Origin: UBA7446 sp024639165
Lineage (GTDB): Bacteria > Bacteroidota > Bacteroidia > Flavobacteriales > Flavobacteriaceae
Direction of reading: 5' to 3'
Length of the DNA: 64,000 bases
NCBI GenBank assembly: GCA_024639165.1
Contig: JAHEIX010000003.1
Location: 253,073-317,072 of the forward strand
The notes beneath the pieces are model-generated. The model did no database searches, was not told the origin of the DNA, and saw nothing but the letters and a program-made list of their open reading frames with translations. Within the stretch, counting starts at the first letter, position 1, and each line of letters begins with the position of its first letter. Below, one piece after another: positions 1 to 8,311 of this stretch. The position numbers and the translations under genes are program-made.

Positions 1-72
1 GAGGCGCAACAAGAATTTATGGACGGCAAAGGCGTGTCAAATGAAGAAGCAACGAAGATAATTAAAAAATAG
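1..72 (+). CDS. 3' end of an unidentified gene
   Basis: An open frame enters from the left edge and runs 23 codons to a TAG at 70-72. The visible tail (ends with NEEATKIIKK) is short and charged. Tails of this kind are common on small antitoxins that accompany ParE/RelE toxins, but 23 residues are too few to assign a family. It overlaps the 3' end of the reverse-strand ParE-like remnant by 11 bp, tail to tail, so it is not the usual upstream antitoxin of that gene. Confidence 0.4.
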   Translation, partial: EAQQEFMDGKGVSNEEATKIIKK

Positions 73-334
73 GCGCGCGTCTATTGTCCCATAACGTCAA
101 AATTTCAATTTGCGAGTTCACTTGATAGTGAATTGAAATCTGCTTAACAACAACGAGCGAGCGAATATCGTTGTATATTTTTTTTCCAACAGCTGAATTT
201 TGAGCAATCAAATCAACCGAAGACAGTAATTTATCAGAGAATTCATTTGACGAATCTTTACCAAAATTTTCTATTAAATAAATTTTAATTTCTTCATAAC
301 GCAAAAGCGAAAGTGGAGACTATACGACGTCCAT
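62..334 (-). pseudogene. RelE/ParE-family toxin with a premature amber codon
   Basis: The 80-residue stretch from 304 down to 62 reads like a ParE/RelE toxin: an N-terminal helix (EEIKIYLIENFGKDSSNEF), a middle VGKKIYNDIRSLVV segment, and the typical C-terminal strand IEILTLWDNRRAP. Family members normally start 10-15 residues earlier with a beta strand. Exactly that is found upstream: an ATG at 334-332 followed by DVV, a TAG at 322-320, then SPLSLLRYEEI in the same frame. One base change (TAT or TAC to TAG) would restore a 90-residue protein. Use of the TTG at 304 would give a protein lacking the first strand, so I call it a pseudogene. No antitoxin is visible upstream on this strand. Confidence 0.65.
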
Positions 335-511
335 AATTATAGGTTTTGATGAGGCGTAAGATTTCATTATAATGCTAATTTATTCCCATTTTTAAAAAAA
401 ACAAAAGCGCAACAACATTTAGAAGGGCAGTCTTGAGGGAGCAGGATTGGACTTAAGAGTAACAAAAACTAACTTATAAACTGCTAAAAACCATACAATT
501 AGACTGAAATA

Positions 512-519
512 TATATTTG
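512..519 (+). promoter_or_regulatory. candidate -7 box for the alanine dehydrogenase gene
   Basis: TATATTTG fits the Bacteroidota consensus TAnnTTTG. It lies about 70 bp upstream of the ald start. No TTG is found at the usual -33 spacing, so support is limited to the single box in an otherwise empty AT-rich gap. Confidence 0.35.
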
Positions 520-589
520 ACTTATAATTTATGTTATGTTAAATTGTATAATTCTCCTCTGTTTTATATAACTTAGTTCAACCAAATTA

Positions 590-1702
590 ATGCGCCCTAT
601 GATCCTAGGCATACCAAAAGAATGTAAAAATAATGAATATCGTGTTGGGCTTATGCCCAAGCATGTTGCTGCCATAGCACAAACACACAAGATTATTGTA
701 GAGCAAGATTCCGGATTAGGCGCTGGATTCTCAAATAAAGAGTATATAGATTCTGGGGCAATCCTTGTGTCAAGCATGCAAGAAGTCTACGCTAAGGCTA
801 ATTTTATCGTTAAAGTCAAGGAACCCTTACCACAGGAATATGCCTTTATCAAAAAACACCATACCCTATTTACCTTTTTTCACTTTGCGGCTTCATTAAC
901 GCTTACTAAAGCCATGCTCAAATCTGAAGCTACGTGTATTGCGTATGAAACCATCGAAGACACACACGGGGCATTGCCACTTTTGATTCCTATGTCTGAA
1001 GTTGCTGGACGCCTCGCAGGACAACAGGCAGCAAAATACCTAGAAAAACCACAAGGTGGCAGCGGTATACTAATTGGAGGGGTTACAGGCGTAGCACCTG
1101 CAAAAGCACTGGTCCTTGGTGGTGGTGTTGTGGGCACCAATGCAGCAGATGTACTTGTGGGTATGGGTGCTGATGTAACCATTTGCGACATCAATGAAAA
1201 TCGGCTGGCAGCACTAGCAAAGTTATTTGATGGTAAAATCGAAACCCTTTTGGCTACAAAAGAAAATATCATGGCGAAATTACCTGTTGTAGATACGGTA
1301 ATTGGTGCCGTTTTGGTCAAAGGAGCACAAGCACCCAAGCTAATAACCCGTGATATGTTGCCTTTGCTAAACTCCCGTGCCGTATTAATAGATGTTGCGG
1401 TAGATCAAGGCGGTTGTTTTGATACCACAAAACCTACCACTCACGAAAACCCAACTTATTATGTGGACGATATACTGCACTATGCTGTAGCAAATATGCC
1501 CGGTGCAGTTCCAAGAACTTCCACCCAAGCCTTGTCAAATAAGACGTTTCCCTATATCATGAAACTCCTTAACAATCCATTAGATCAACTCCCTGAAGAA
1601 GTACGTAAAGGAGTGAATATATATAAGGGCAAGCTTACAAATCGTGAAGTAGCAGATGCGTTTAAACTTCCCTACACCAATTTGGCAACTATTCTAGGGT
1701 AA
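590..1702 (+). CDS. ald: alanine dehydrogenase
   Basis: It catalyses the reversible NAD-dependent deamination of L-alanine to pyruvate and ammonia in the cytoplasm. The protein opens with ILGIPKECKNNEYRVGLMP, the substrate-binding N-terminal domain. It carries KVKEPLPQEY near residue 73 and the NAD-binding glycine loop VLGGGVVGTNAADVLVGMGA near residue 175. Length (370 aa) is right for the family. A second ATG at 599 fits the usual family N-terminus (M-I-x-G-I-P-K-E) slightly better than the one at 590; no ribosome-binding site decides between them. It stands alone or leads into the downstream oxygenase gene 16 bp away. Confidence 0.93.
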   Translation: MRPMILGIPKECKNNEYRVGLMPKHVAAIAQTHKIIVEQDSGLGAGFSNKEYIDSGAILVSSMQEVYAKANFIVKVKEPLPQEYAFIKKHHTLFTFFHFAASLTLTKAMLKSEATCIAYETIEDTHGALPLLIPMSEVAGRLAGQQAAKYLEKPQGGSGILIGGVTGVAPAKALVLGGGVVGTNAADVLVGMGADVTICDINENRLAALAKLFDGKIETLLATKENIMAKLPVVDTVIGAVLVKGAQAPKLITRDMLPLLNSRAVLIDVAVDQGGCFDTTKPTTHENPTYYVDDILHYAVANMPGAVPRTSTQALSNKTFPYIMKLLNNPLDQLPEEVRKGVNIYKGKLTNREVADAFKLPYTNLATILG

Positions 1703-1718
1703 TCCCTATTTTCGTACT

Positions 1719-2669
1719 ATGAATAGTATTCCATCATTAAACTTACAAGAATTTGTAGCGGGCGATTTAGCACAACAGCAGCAATTTATACTAGACTTGG
1801 GTAACGCCTTCGAGGAAATAGGTTTTGTTGCCATTTCAGGTCATTACCTAGACACAGCACTTATCGATGAACTCTATGCACAAGTCAAGGCTTTTTTTGA
1901 TTTGCCAGAAGACGTTAAAAAGAAATATGAACTTAAAGGCTTAGGCGGACAACGGGGCTATACCTCTTTTGGCAAAGAACACGCCAAGGGTAAAAAAGAG
2001 GGAGATTTAAAAGAATTTTGGCATTTCGGACAATATGCTGAAGTACCAGAAATTTTAAAACCGCACTACCCACCAAATGTCATGGTGGAAGAATTGCCCG
2101 CTTTTAATGAAGTAGGCGAAAAAGTGTTTAAGGCACTGGAGCAAACAGCCATGGCGCTATTGCGTGCCATATCCTTGCATTTGGGTCTTGAACAGCATTA
2201 TTTTGATGCTTTTGTTGCTACGGGAAATAGCATCCTTCGTCCTATACACTACCCCCCTATTCAACAGTCGCCAAAAAACGCAGAGCGTGCCGCCGCCCAT
2301 GGCGATATAAACCTGATTACGCTGCTTATGGGTGCACATGGTAGAGGGCTGCAAGTGCTAAGCCGTAAAGGCGACTGGATAGATGCTATTGCTGGAGAAA
2401 ATGAATTGATGGTCAATGTAGGTGATATGCTTTCTCGACACACCAACAACGTGTTGAAGTCAACAATTCACCGTGTAGCAAACCCTCCCAAAGAAATGTG
2501 GGGTAGTTCGCGCTACTCCATTCCCTTTTTTATGCACCCCATTGCTACCATGCCCCTAAACGTATTGCCCCATTGCATAAACGATCAGCAACCCAAACAA
2601 TATGATGATATAACCGCTGGCGACTTTCTCACAGAGCGACTCATAGACCTTGGATTACTCAAAGCATAA
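1719..2669 (+). CDS. 2-oxoglutarate/Fe(II) oxygenase, isopenicillin N synthase family
   Basis: The fold is that of the isopenicillin N synthase-like oxygenases. An N-terminal DIOX_N domain (GNAFEEIGFVAISGH) precedes the double-stranded beta helix with the iron triad HGD (in AAHGDINLITLL) and a distal His in KSTIHRV, plus an RYSIPFF motif for the 2-oxoglutarate carboxylate. It is 316 aa long and has no signal peptide. The substrate cannot be told from sequence; members of this group are often annotated loosely as oxidoreductases in Bacteroidota. The stop overlaps the next start by one base (TAATG), so it is likely translated together with the SUI1-like gene. Confidence 0.88.
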   Translation: MNSIPSLNLQEFVAGDLAQQQQFILDLGNAFEEIGFVAISGHYLDTALIDELYAQVKAFFDLPEDVKKKYELKGLGGQRGYTSFGKEHAKGKKEGDLKEFWHFGQYAEVPEILKPHYPPNVMVEELPAFNEVGEKVFKALEQTAMALLRAISLHLGLEQHYFDAFVATGNSILRPIHYPPIQQSPKNAERAAAHGDINLITLLMGAHGRGLQVLSRKGDWIDAIAGENELMVNVGDMLSRHTNNVLKSTIHRVANPPKEMWGSSRYSIPFFMHPIATMPLNVLPHCINDQQPKQYDDITAGDFLTERLIDLGLLKA

Positions 2670-3004
2670 TGGCCAAACTCAACAATTTATCAGATTTAAA
2701 AAAACTGTTCCCAGAAGCAGAAGGCACCTATACCCCACCGAACGAAGAAAAGGGCGGGTTACCTAAACAGTATTTAGAAGCCCATTTTAGCAACAAAGGG
2801 CGTGGTGGAAAAACAGTTACCATTATCAAAGGGTTTACAGGTACTCCAGAAGCCCTTAAATCACTAGCTAAAGCACTCAAGCAACACTGTGGCGTAGGCG
2901 GAAGCATTAAAAATCAAGACATCATCATTCAAGGGAATATGCGAGACAAAATCATGACATTCCTCCAAAACGAAGGCCATCAAGTAAAACGTGTAGGAGG
3001 TTAG
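2669..3004 (+). CDS. SUI1/YciH-type translation initiation factor
   Basis: This is a small basic protein (111 aa) of the eIF1/SUI1 family, called YciH in bacteria. The core is KTVTIIKGFTGTPEALKSLAKALKQHCGVGGSIKNQDIIIQGNMRDKI, containing the GVGGS loop and the QGN motif typical of the family. By family knowledge it may influence initiation fidelity on the 30S subunit; in bacteria its exact role is not settled. It overlaps the upstream oxygenase by one base. Confidence 0.9.
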   Translation: MAKLNNLSDLKKLFPEAEGTYTPPNEEKGGLPKQYLEAHFSNKGRGGKTVTIIKGFTGTPEALKSLAKALKQHCGVGGSIKNQDIIIQGNMRDKIMTFLQNEGHQVKRVGG

Positions 3005-3020
3005 GCTGGGCTTATTGCTC

Positions 3021-3028
3021 TAATTTTG
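3021..3028 (+). promoter_or_regulatory. candidate -7 box upstream of the spondin-domain gene
   Basis: TAATTTTG matches TAnnTTTG 45 bp upstream of the ATG at 3073, in the 68-bp gap after the SUI1-like gene. Confidence 0.35.
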
Positions 3029-3072
3029 GTACGAAAATTGTTGTTCTATTTCCAAACCTAAATCCTCAAATT

Positions 3073-3757
3073 ATGCGCTTACTTATGCTAGCCTTTATAC
3101 TTAGCCTTTTTTTATCGTGTAAAGAAAGTGAAACCGTACTGGTGAAACCAGATGAACCCATTGAAAACAAAACAGCTGAATACACCGTTACATTTTCTTT
3201 CAATTGGAACGACAATGATTTTCTTGTAGACTATCCCACAAATCCACATTTTTCTCCTTTAGTTGGATGGGTTCACCAAAAAGACAACACTTTTTTTGAC
3301 ACAGGAAAAACAGCTACAGATGGAATTAAAATCATGGCAGAGGTTGGAGGCACTGCTACGCTAATTGAAGAACTCCAAGCGCTTATTGACCAAAAAAAAA
3401 GGACTTAAAACTTATGTGGGAAGTGGCTTAGGAAGCGGCGTTGGAAATATTGTATTGGATGTTACCATTAGTAATGAATTTCCAGCCATATCTTTGGCCA
3501 CCATGCTTGCTCCTAGTCCGGATTGGTACATAGCAGATGTAAACGTTATTTTGACAGACGACGATGATAATTTTGTCGAAACCAAAACAATACATGGTGG
3601 TGTTTATGATGCAGGAACCGATAGCGGTACCACATTTACCGCTGCCAATATCGCTACACAACCCAGAGAAAACATTAACATCATAACACAAGCACCCCTA
3701 GGAGACGGCAATGGCGTGAAGTCATCTATTTGCAGCGTTACCTTCACAAAAAAATAA
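3073..3757 (+). pseudogene. spondin-domain lipoprotein interrupted at a poly-A run
   Basis: Two overlapping frames together encode one protein. The first (3073-3408) has a lipoprotein signal (FILSLFLSCKE) and the start of a spondin N-terminal domain (YTVTFSFNWN, HFSPLVGWVH, TATDGIKIMAEVGG). The second, effectively from about 3400 to 3757, continues with GLKTYVGSG, the hallmark LAPSPDWYIADVNVIL and PLGDGNGVKSSICSVTF. The frame change falls in nine consecutive A (3392-3400): with eight A the reading is IDQKKGLKTYVGSG, which is the expected continuation. Full length would be about 227 aa. It may be a true mutation, a phase-variable tract, transcriptional slippage, or a sequencing error. Confidence 0.8.
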
Positions 3758-4423
3758 TCACCAGTCTATTGGTGGTTTTCCATGGGCTTTCAGAAATGCA
3801 TTTGCCTGATTGAAATGTTTGTTGCCAAACCACAATCCCCTATTAGCACTCAGCGGGGATGGGTGTCCAGCTTCTAGCACCAAATGCTTTTCTCGGTCGA
3901 TGTGCCTGCCTTTCTGCTTGGCATAATTGCCCCAAAGCATAAAAACCAAGTCTGTTCCATTTGAAGATAGTTTTTCAATTACGGCATCTGTAAATTTCTC
4001 CCATCCCTGTTTTTGATGGCTACCTGCCTGCCCTGCTCTAACGGTCAAGGTCGCGTTGAGTAACAATACCCCTTGAGCTGCCCAAGGCAATAAACTGCCA
4101 GATTCAGGATATGGCTTTCCCGTATTTTGTTGGAGTTCTTTTAGTATGTTAATCAATGAAGGGGGATGTGGAATTCCTGCAGGAACAGAAAAACACAACC
4201 CATGAGCCTGTCCTGGACCGTGATACGGATCCTGTCCAATAATGACCACGCTAACACGTTCAAAAGGACATAATTCAAAAGCCTTAAAAATGTCTTCTTC
4301 GGGTGGATAGCAGTTAAATTGCCCATACTCTTGACGTATAAATTGGCTAAGTCTTTCAAAGTAAGGTGCCTTAATTGTATCCGCCAACTCGGTTTGCCAA
4401 GATTTTATCAGTCGAACCTTCAT
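3758..4423 (-). CDS. ung: uracil-DNA glycosylase, family 1
   Basis: Ung removes uracil from DNA as the first step of base-excision repair. The water-activating motif GQDPYHGPGQAHGLCFSV places the catalytic Asp at residue 65, and the leucine-loop motif HPSPLSANRG places the catalytic His at residue 187, matching the spacing in the E. coli enzyme. Length (221 aa) is standard. It is divergent from mutS2, so two DNA-maintenance genes share a 44-bp spacer. Its stop abuts the end of the broken spondin gene. Confidence 0.97.
   Translation of the reverse strand: MKVRLIKSWQTELADTIKAPYFERLSQFIRQEYGQFNCYPPEEDIFKAFELCPFERVSVVIIGQDPYHGPGQAHGLCFSVPAGIPHPPSLINILKELQQNTGKPYPESGSLLPWAAQGVLLLNATLTVRAGQAGSHQKQGWEKFTDAVIEKLSSNGTDLVFMLWGNYAKQKGRHIDREKHLVLEAGHPSPLSANRGLWFGNKHFNQANAFLKAHGKPPIDW
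3759..3774. terminator. weak bidirectional hairpin between spondin gene and ung
   Basis: A CACCA/TGGTG stem with a 6-base loop overlaps the last codons of ung. On the minus strand it is followed by ATTATTTTTTT, on the plus strand by GTTTT. The stem is only 5 bp, so termination is plausible rather than secure. Confidence 0.35.
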
Positions 4424-4432
4424 TAAAAAAGC

Positions 4433-4440
4433 TATTTTTG
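4433..4440 (+). promoter_or_regulatory. candidate -7 box for mutS2
   Basis: TATTTTTG (TAnnTTTG consensus) lies in the 44-bp ung/mutS2 divergent gap and ends 27 bp before the ATG at 4468. It lies inside the in-frame upstream extension that begins at 4375, arguing for the later start. Confidence 0.45.
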
Positions 4441-4467
4441 CGTTGCCTCAAGGTAGGAAAAATTGAA

Positions 4468-6639
4468 ATGAAAAAAATTGCACAAAAAGCACTTGATGAT
4501 TTAGAGTTTGGGGTTGTCCTCGAACAAGCTGCCATGCGCTGTGCAACAGCACTTGGAAAGGAGCAAATGATGACCAGTGTTCCCTCAAGTGATGTGAACG
4601 AGGTAACGAAAGCTTTGTTGCGTACAAACGAATATGCCATTTCTTTTTCGGAAGAAAAGCCCATTCCCAACCACGGCTTTGATGATGTCAGTGAAGAGGT
4701 ATCGCTTCTCGATGTAGAAAACAGCAAGATTGAAGTTGAGGGCTTTCGTAAGTTGTTATTACTCGTTGATACTGCCAATACACTCATCACATTTTTAAAG
4801 AAAAACAAAGAACGCTATCCTACCCTATTTGAAGCCACTTATGGGCAAGTCCCCATAAAAGAAATTCCAACTGAAATAAACCGTGTCGTTGATAAGTTTG
4901 GAGAAGTCAAAGACCGGGCTTCCGATAATCTTCATATTATCCGCAAACAAATGAACGCGGTTCGTTCCAAAATAAGCCAAAGTTTTGGAGCAGCTTTAAG
5001 CACCTATCAAGGATCTGGTTTTTTAGATGATATCAGAGAAACAGTCATGGGCAGCAGACGTGTCTTAGCTGTCAAGGCCATGTATCGCCGTAAAGTAAAA
5101 GGCGTAATACACGGCAGCAGCAAAACGGGTAGCATTGTTTATATAGAACCCCAAACCACCCTAGCCTATACCCAAGAGCTTCAAAACCTTATTTATGACG
5201 AAAAAGAAGAAATCGATTTAATTCTGCGTGCGCTTACAAATTATATGCGCCCGTTTGTGGATGATTTTAACCAATTCGCCAGTCTGCTAATTTTAATCGA
5301 CATGCACGCTGCCAAGGCTTATTATGCCAAAGAAATGGACGGCGTAATGCCCATTTTGAGTGATGTGCAAGAAATTGACATTAAAAAAGCCTATCACCCC
5401 CTACTCTATTTGAGCAATAAAAGGAAGAAAAATAGCACCTATCCACAGGACGTGCATCTGCATGCTGAAAATCGCATTGTGGTAATCTCTGGTCCAAATG
5501 CTGGTGGAAAAAGCATCACGCTCAAAACTGTTGGTCTGTTACAACTGATGTTGCAAAGTGGTTTTCTATTACCGGTAGACGAAAGCAGCCATATGAGCGT
5601 ATTTGAACGTGTGCTTACGGATATTGGGGACAATCAATCTATAGAAAACGAATTGAGCACCTACAGCTATCGACTAAAAAACATGCAACGCTTCTTAAAA
5701 AAATGTGATGCAAAAACGCTGTTCTTGATCGATGAGTTTGGAACGGGATCAGATCCCGAATTAGGTGGTGCGCTGGCGGAAATATTCCTTGAAGTGTTTT
5801 ATGAGCGGAATGCTTTTGGCGCCATAACAACGCATTATTCAAACCTTAAGCTATTGGCAAACGAATTGCCATATATGACCAATGCCAATATGCAATTTGA
5901 CGGTAAAAGCCTACAGCCAACCTTTCATTTGGTTACAGGCGAGGCGGGCAGCTCGTTTACGTTTGAGGTAGCCGAAAAAAACGGGATTCCCTACAGCCTA
6001 ATCAATAAGGCAAAAAAGAAGATTGAACGAGGTAAAGTCCGCTTTGATGCCAGCATAGCCAAGCTACAAAAAGAGCGTGCTAGCATGAGCAAAACTTCGA
6101 AAGCGATGCAAGAAGCTTCGGTCAAAAGCAAAAAGGAAAACGAGAAACTAGAAACGCTCAACGCCAAGGTGAAGCACAAGCTTGAACGCTATCAAGAACT
6201 TTTTGACCAAGAAAAACGCATGATTGTTTTGGGCAATAAAGTAAATGATGCGGCAGAACGTTTTTTTATCACAAATAAAAAGCGTCCACTTATATCGGAA
6301 TTATTGCAAATTGTAGAAACCGAAAACGCAAAACGAAAGCGAAAGACCAATGCCGCACACAAAAAAGAACAACAAGAAAAGCGAGCCATCAAGAAAGAAG
6401 TAGTGGAAAAGGTAGAAGTGGTTCGTGAAGAAAAAAAGAAACAAAAAGAAACCAAGCCCAAAGAAAACTATCGCCCAAAAGTTACTTTCCATATAGGGGA
6501 TAAAGTACGCATGTTTGATGGAAAGGCTGTAGGTACTATAGATACCCTTGAAAAGAAAAAAGCCATCGTAAACTACGGTATTTTCACCACTCAGGTAAAC
6601 GTTGAGGCGCTTGAACTGGTTGAAAGAAAAAAGAAGTGA
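4468..6639 (+). CDS. mutS2: MutS2-family ATPase lacking an Smr domain
   Basis: This protein belongs to the MutS2 branch of MutS ATPases. The start MKKIAQKALDDLEFGVVLEQ aligns with the family; an upstream in-frame extension from 4375 overlaps ung and the promoter box and is unlikely. It has a lever/core region, a Walker A motif GPNAGGKSITLKT near residue 342, Walker B LFLIDEFGTGSDPELG near 420, and the THYSNLK switch. A long charged coiled coil (about 510-680, rich in K and E) follows. It ends in a small beta domain (VTFHIGDKVRMFDGKAVGTI...) without the C-terminal Smr nuclease domain of Bacillus MutS2, as is usual for Bacteroidota members. The role (anti-recombination or ribosome rescue) cannot be decided here. 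Confidence 0.9.
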   Translation: MKKIAQKALDDLEFGVVLEQAAMRCATALGKEQMMTSVPSSDVNEVTKALLRTNEYAISFSEEKPIPNHGFDDVSEEVSLLDVENSKIEVEGFRKLLLLVDTANTLITFLKKNKERYPTLFEATYGQVPIKEIPTEINRVVDKFGEVKDRASDNLHIIRKQMNAVRSKISQSFGAALSTYQGSGFLDDIRETVMGSRRVLAVKAMYRRKVKGVIHGSSKTGSIVYIEPQTTLAYTQELQNLIYDEKEEIDLILRALTNYMRPFVDDFNQFASLLILIDMHAAKAYYAKEMDGVMPILSDVQEIDIKKAYHPLLYLSNKRKKNSTYPQDVHLHAENRIVVISGPNAGGKSITLKTVGLLQLMLQSGFLLPVDESSHMSVFERVLTDIGDNQSIENELSTYSYRLKNMQRFLKKCDAKTLFLIDEFGTGSDPELGGALAEIFLEVFYERNAFGAITTHYSNLKLLANELPYMTNANMQFDGKSLQPTFHLVTGEAGSSFTFEVAEKNGIPYSLINKAKKKIERGKVRFDASIAKLQKERASMSKTSKAMQEASVKSKKENEKLETLNAKVKHKLERYQELFDQEKRMIVLGNKVNDAAERFFITNKKRPLISELLQIVETENAKRKRKTNAAHKKEQQEKRAIKKEVVEKVEVVREEKKKQKETKPKENYRPKVTFHIGDKVRMFDGKAVGTIDTLEKKKAIVNYGIFTTQVNVEALELVERKKK

Positions 6640-7010
6640 AAACTGCCGTTGTCTTTTACGATAACAGCTGTATGTTGTGCAGCAAAAGTGTACAGTTTAT
6701 ATTGAAACATGACAAGCACAAACACTTTTTATTTAGCCCACTCGACAGTACAAGTGCTAAACCCTACAAGTTGTCTGCCGAAACAGTGGCTGTGCTTAGC
6801 AGCGATCAAAACCTATTAACACACCACAAAGCCGTAAAATACATCCTCAAAAATCTACCTAAAGTGAAATGGGTGGTATGGGTGTTTGCTATAGCGCCAG
6901 GAGGAATACAGCGTCTTGTATATGGAGTAATCGCCAGAAATAGAAAACGTTGGTTTGGCACCACCAACTGCATGCTTTCAAATCAGTATAGCGAACGCTT
7001 TATCGACTAA
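6636..7010 (+). CDS. DCC-family thiol-disulfide oxidoreductase-like protein (DUF393)
   Basis: A 124-aa protein whose N-terminus VVFYDNSCMLCSKSVQFIL is the D-x-x-C-x-x-C signature of the DCC (DUF393) family. A later FSPLDS segment and a hydrophobic KVKWVVWVFAIAPGGI stretch also fit the family. It starts with GTG overlapping the mutS2 stop (GTGA), so it is translationally coupled to mutS2. The molecular role is unknown; the cysteine pair suggests redox chemistry. It meets the symporter gene tail to tail with a 4-bp overlap. Confidence 0.8.
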   Translation: MKTAVVFYDNSCMLCSKSVQFILKHDKHKHFLFSPLDSTSAKPYKLSAETVAVLSSDQNLLTHHKAVKYILKNLPKVKWVVWVFAIAPGGIQRLVYGVIARNRKRWFGTTNCMLSNQYSERFID

Positions 7011-8308
7011 TTCTTGTAATGGTCATCCCAGTTTTTAACTTTGGGTTTTCCAAGTTTACCAAGCCATTTGGCAACCATCATGGAAACAGATGCATCCCCT
7101 GTGACATTAACAGCCGTTCGGCACATATCTAGAGGTCTGTCGACAGCAAAAATCAAAGCCAAGCCTGCTTCAGGAATTCCAGCTTGCGCCAAAACGATTA
7201 CCAACATCACCATGCCTGCTCCTGGCACAGCTGCCGAACCAATAGAAGCCAATGTCGCAGTGGCTATAATACCCAACTGAGCTCCAAGACTTAAATCCAT
7301 ACCAAAGGCTTGTGCGATAAATACTGCGGCAACGGCTTGATACAAGCTCGTACCGTCCATATTTATGGTTGCGCCTATGGGCAATACAAAGCTGCTAACA
7401 TCTTCTTCGACACCCAAGTGTTCGTGCACACGTTCCATCGTAACAGGAAGTGTGGCAGCTGATGAAGAGGTAGAAAACGCCAACAATTGTGCTGGAGAAA
7501 TTCCTTTGAGGAAAAAACCAATTTTCTTTCCTGTAACAAGGCGAACCAACAAGAGATAAAACAAGATCATACAAAGTAAGCCCAGCAATACGGTTATGGT
7601 GTACAAACCAAGGGCTTTAAACAAATCGGCAGATGGTGCTTCAGCAACTAAGGCTGCCAATAACGCAAAAACACCATACGGTGCAGCTATCATAATCAAA
7701 TCAATGAGCTTGAGTATGACTTCATTAAGCGCATCAAAAAAATCTTTTACGGCTTGGGACTTCTTTTGAGGAATAAGCACGATGCCGATTCCAAAAAATA
7801 TGGCAAAGAATATTACTTGTAACATATTGCCATTGTCTTGCATGGCTGCAAAAATGTTAGAGGGAACCAAATCTACTAGTGCCTGAAGTGGACCTGCTTC
7901 TTTTTGAGCTGCAGCAACAGACTGTTTGGCCGCTGCGTCAGAAGCATAAGCAGAAAGCAGTTCTGTTCGAGTCTCATCAGAAATGGTATTTCCAGGCTTA
8001 ATTACATTAACAATACTTAAACCAATGGTAACAGCTGTCAGGGTTGTAAATAAATACAGACCGATGGTACGCCCACCCATACTGGAAAGCTGTGTAATAT
8101 CTTTTAAGTCAGAGACGCCTTTGATTAGCGAAGCCAATATCAAGGGAACTGCAATAAGTTTAAGTACATTAATAAAAATCGTACCAAATGGTTTTATCCA
8201 ATCTACTACCAAAGCCCTACCCCATTCAAATTGACTAAATAGCAAACCAAAGAGAACGCCAAAAAGCATTCCGAGCAAAATTTTCCAGTGTAGGGGCAGT
8301 TTTTTCAT
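7007..8308 (-). CDS. dicarboxylate/amino acid:cation symporter (DAACS family)
   Basis: An inner-membrane Na+- or H+-coupled transporter for glutamate, aspartate or C4-dicarboxylates. It is 433 aa with about eight hydrophobic helices. The re-entrant loop motif AFSTSSSAATLPVTM and the substrate/cation motif GATINMDGTSLYQ are clear, as is the late RTAVNVTGDASVSMMVAK segment containing the transport-site Asp and Asn. It lies 3 bp downstream of aroC and is probably expressed with it. Which substrate is carried cannot be told. Confidence 0.93.
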   Translation of the reverse strand: MKKLPLHWKILLGMLFGVLFGLLFSQFEWGRALVVDWIKPFGTIFINVLKLIAVPLILASLIKGVSDLKDITQLSSMGGRTIGLYLFTTLTAVTIGLSIVNVIKPGNTISDETRTELLSAYASDAAAKQSVAAAQKEAGPLQALVDLVPSNIFAAMQDNGNMLQVIFFAIFFGIGIVLIPQKKSQAVKDFFDALNEVILKLIDLIMIAAPYGVFALLAALVAEAPSADLFKALGLYTITVLLGLLCMILFYLLLVRLVTGKKIGFFLKGISPAQLLAFSTSSSAATLPVTMERVHEHLGVEEDVSSFVLPIGATINMDGTSLYQAVAAVFIAQAFGMDLSLGAQLGIIATATLASIGSAAVPGAGMVMLVIVLAQAGIPEAGLALIFAVDRPLDMCRTAVNVTGDASVSMMVAKWLGKLGKPKVKNWDDHYKN

Positions 8309-8311
8309 GTT

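Noticed and set aside
880..1338. A 152-codon reverse frame inside the alanine dehydrogenase gene.
   Set aside because: Shadow of a well-conserved enzyme; its composition (A/S/T/P rich) is typical of antisense frames.
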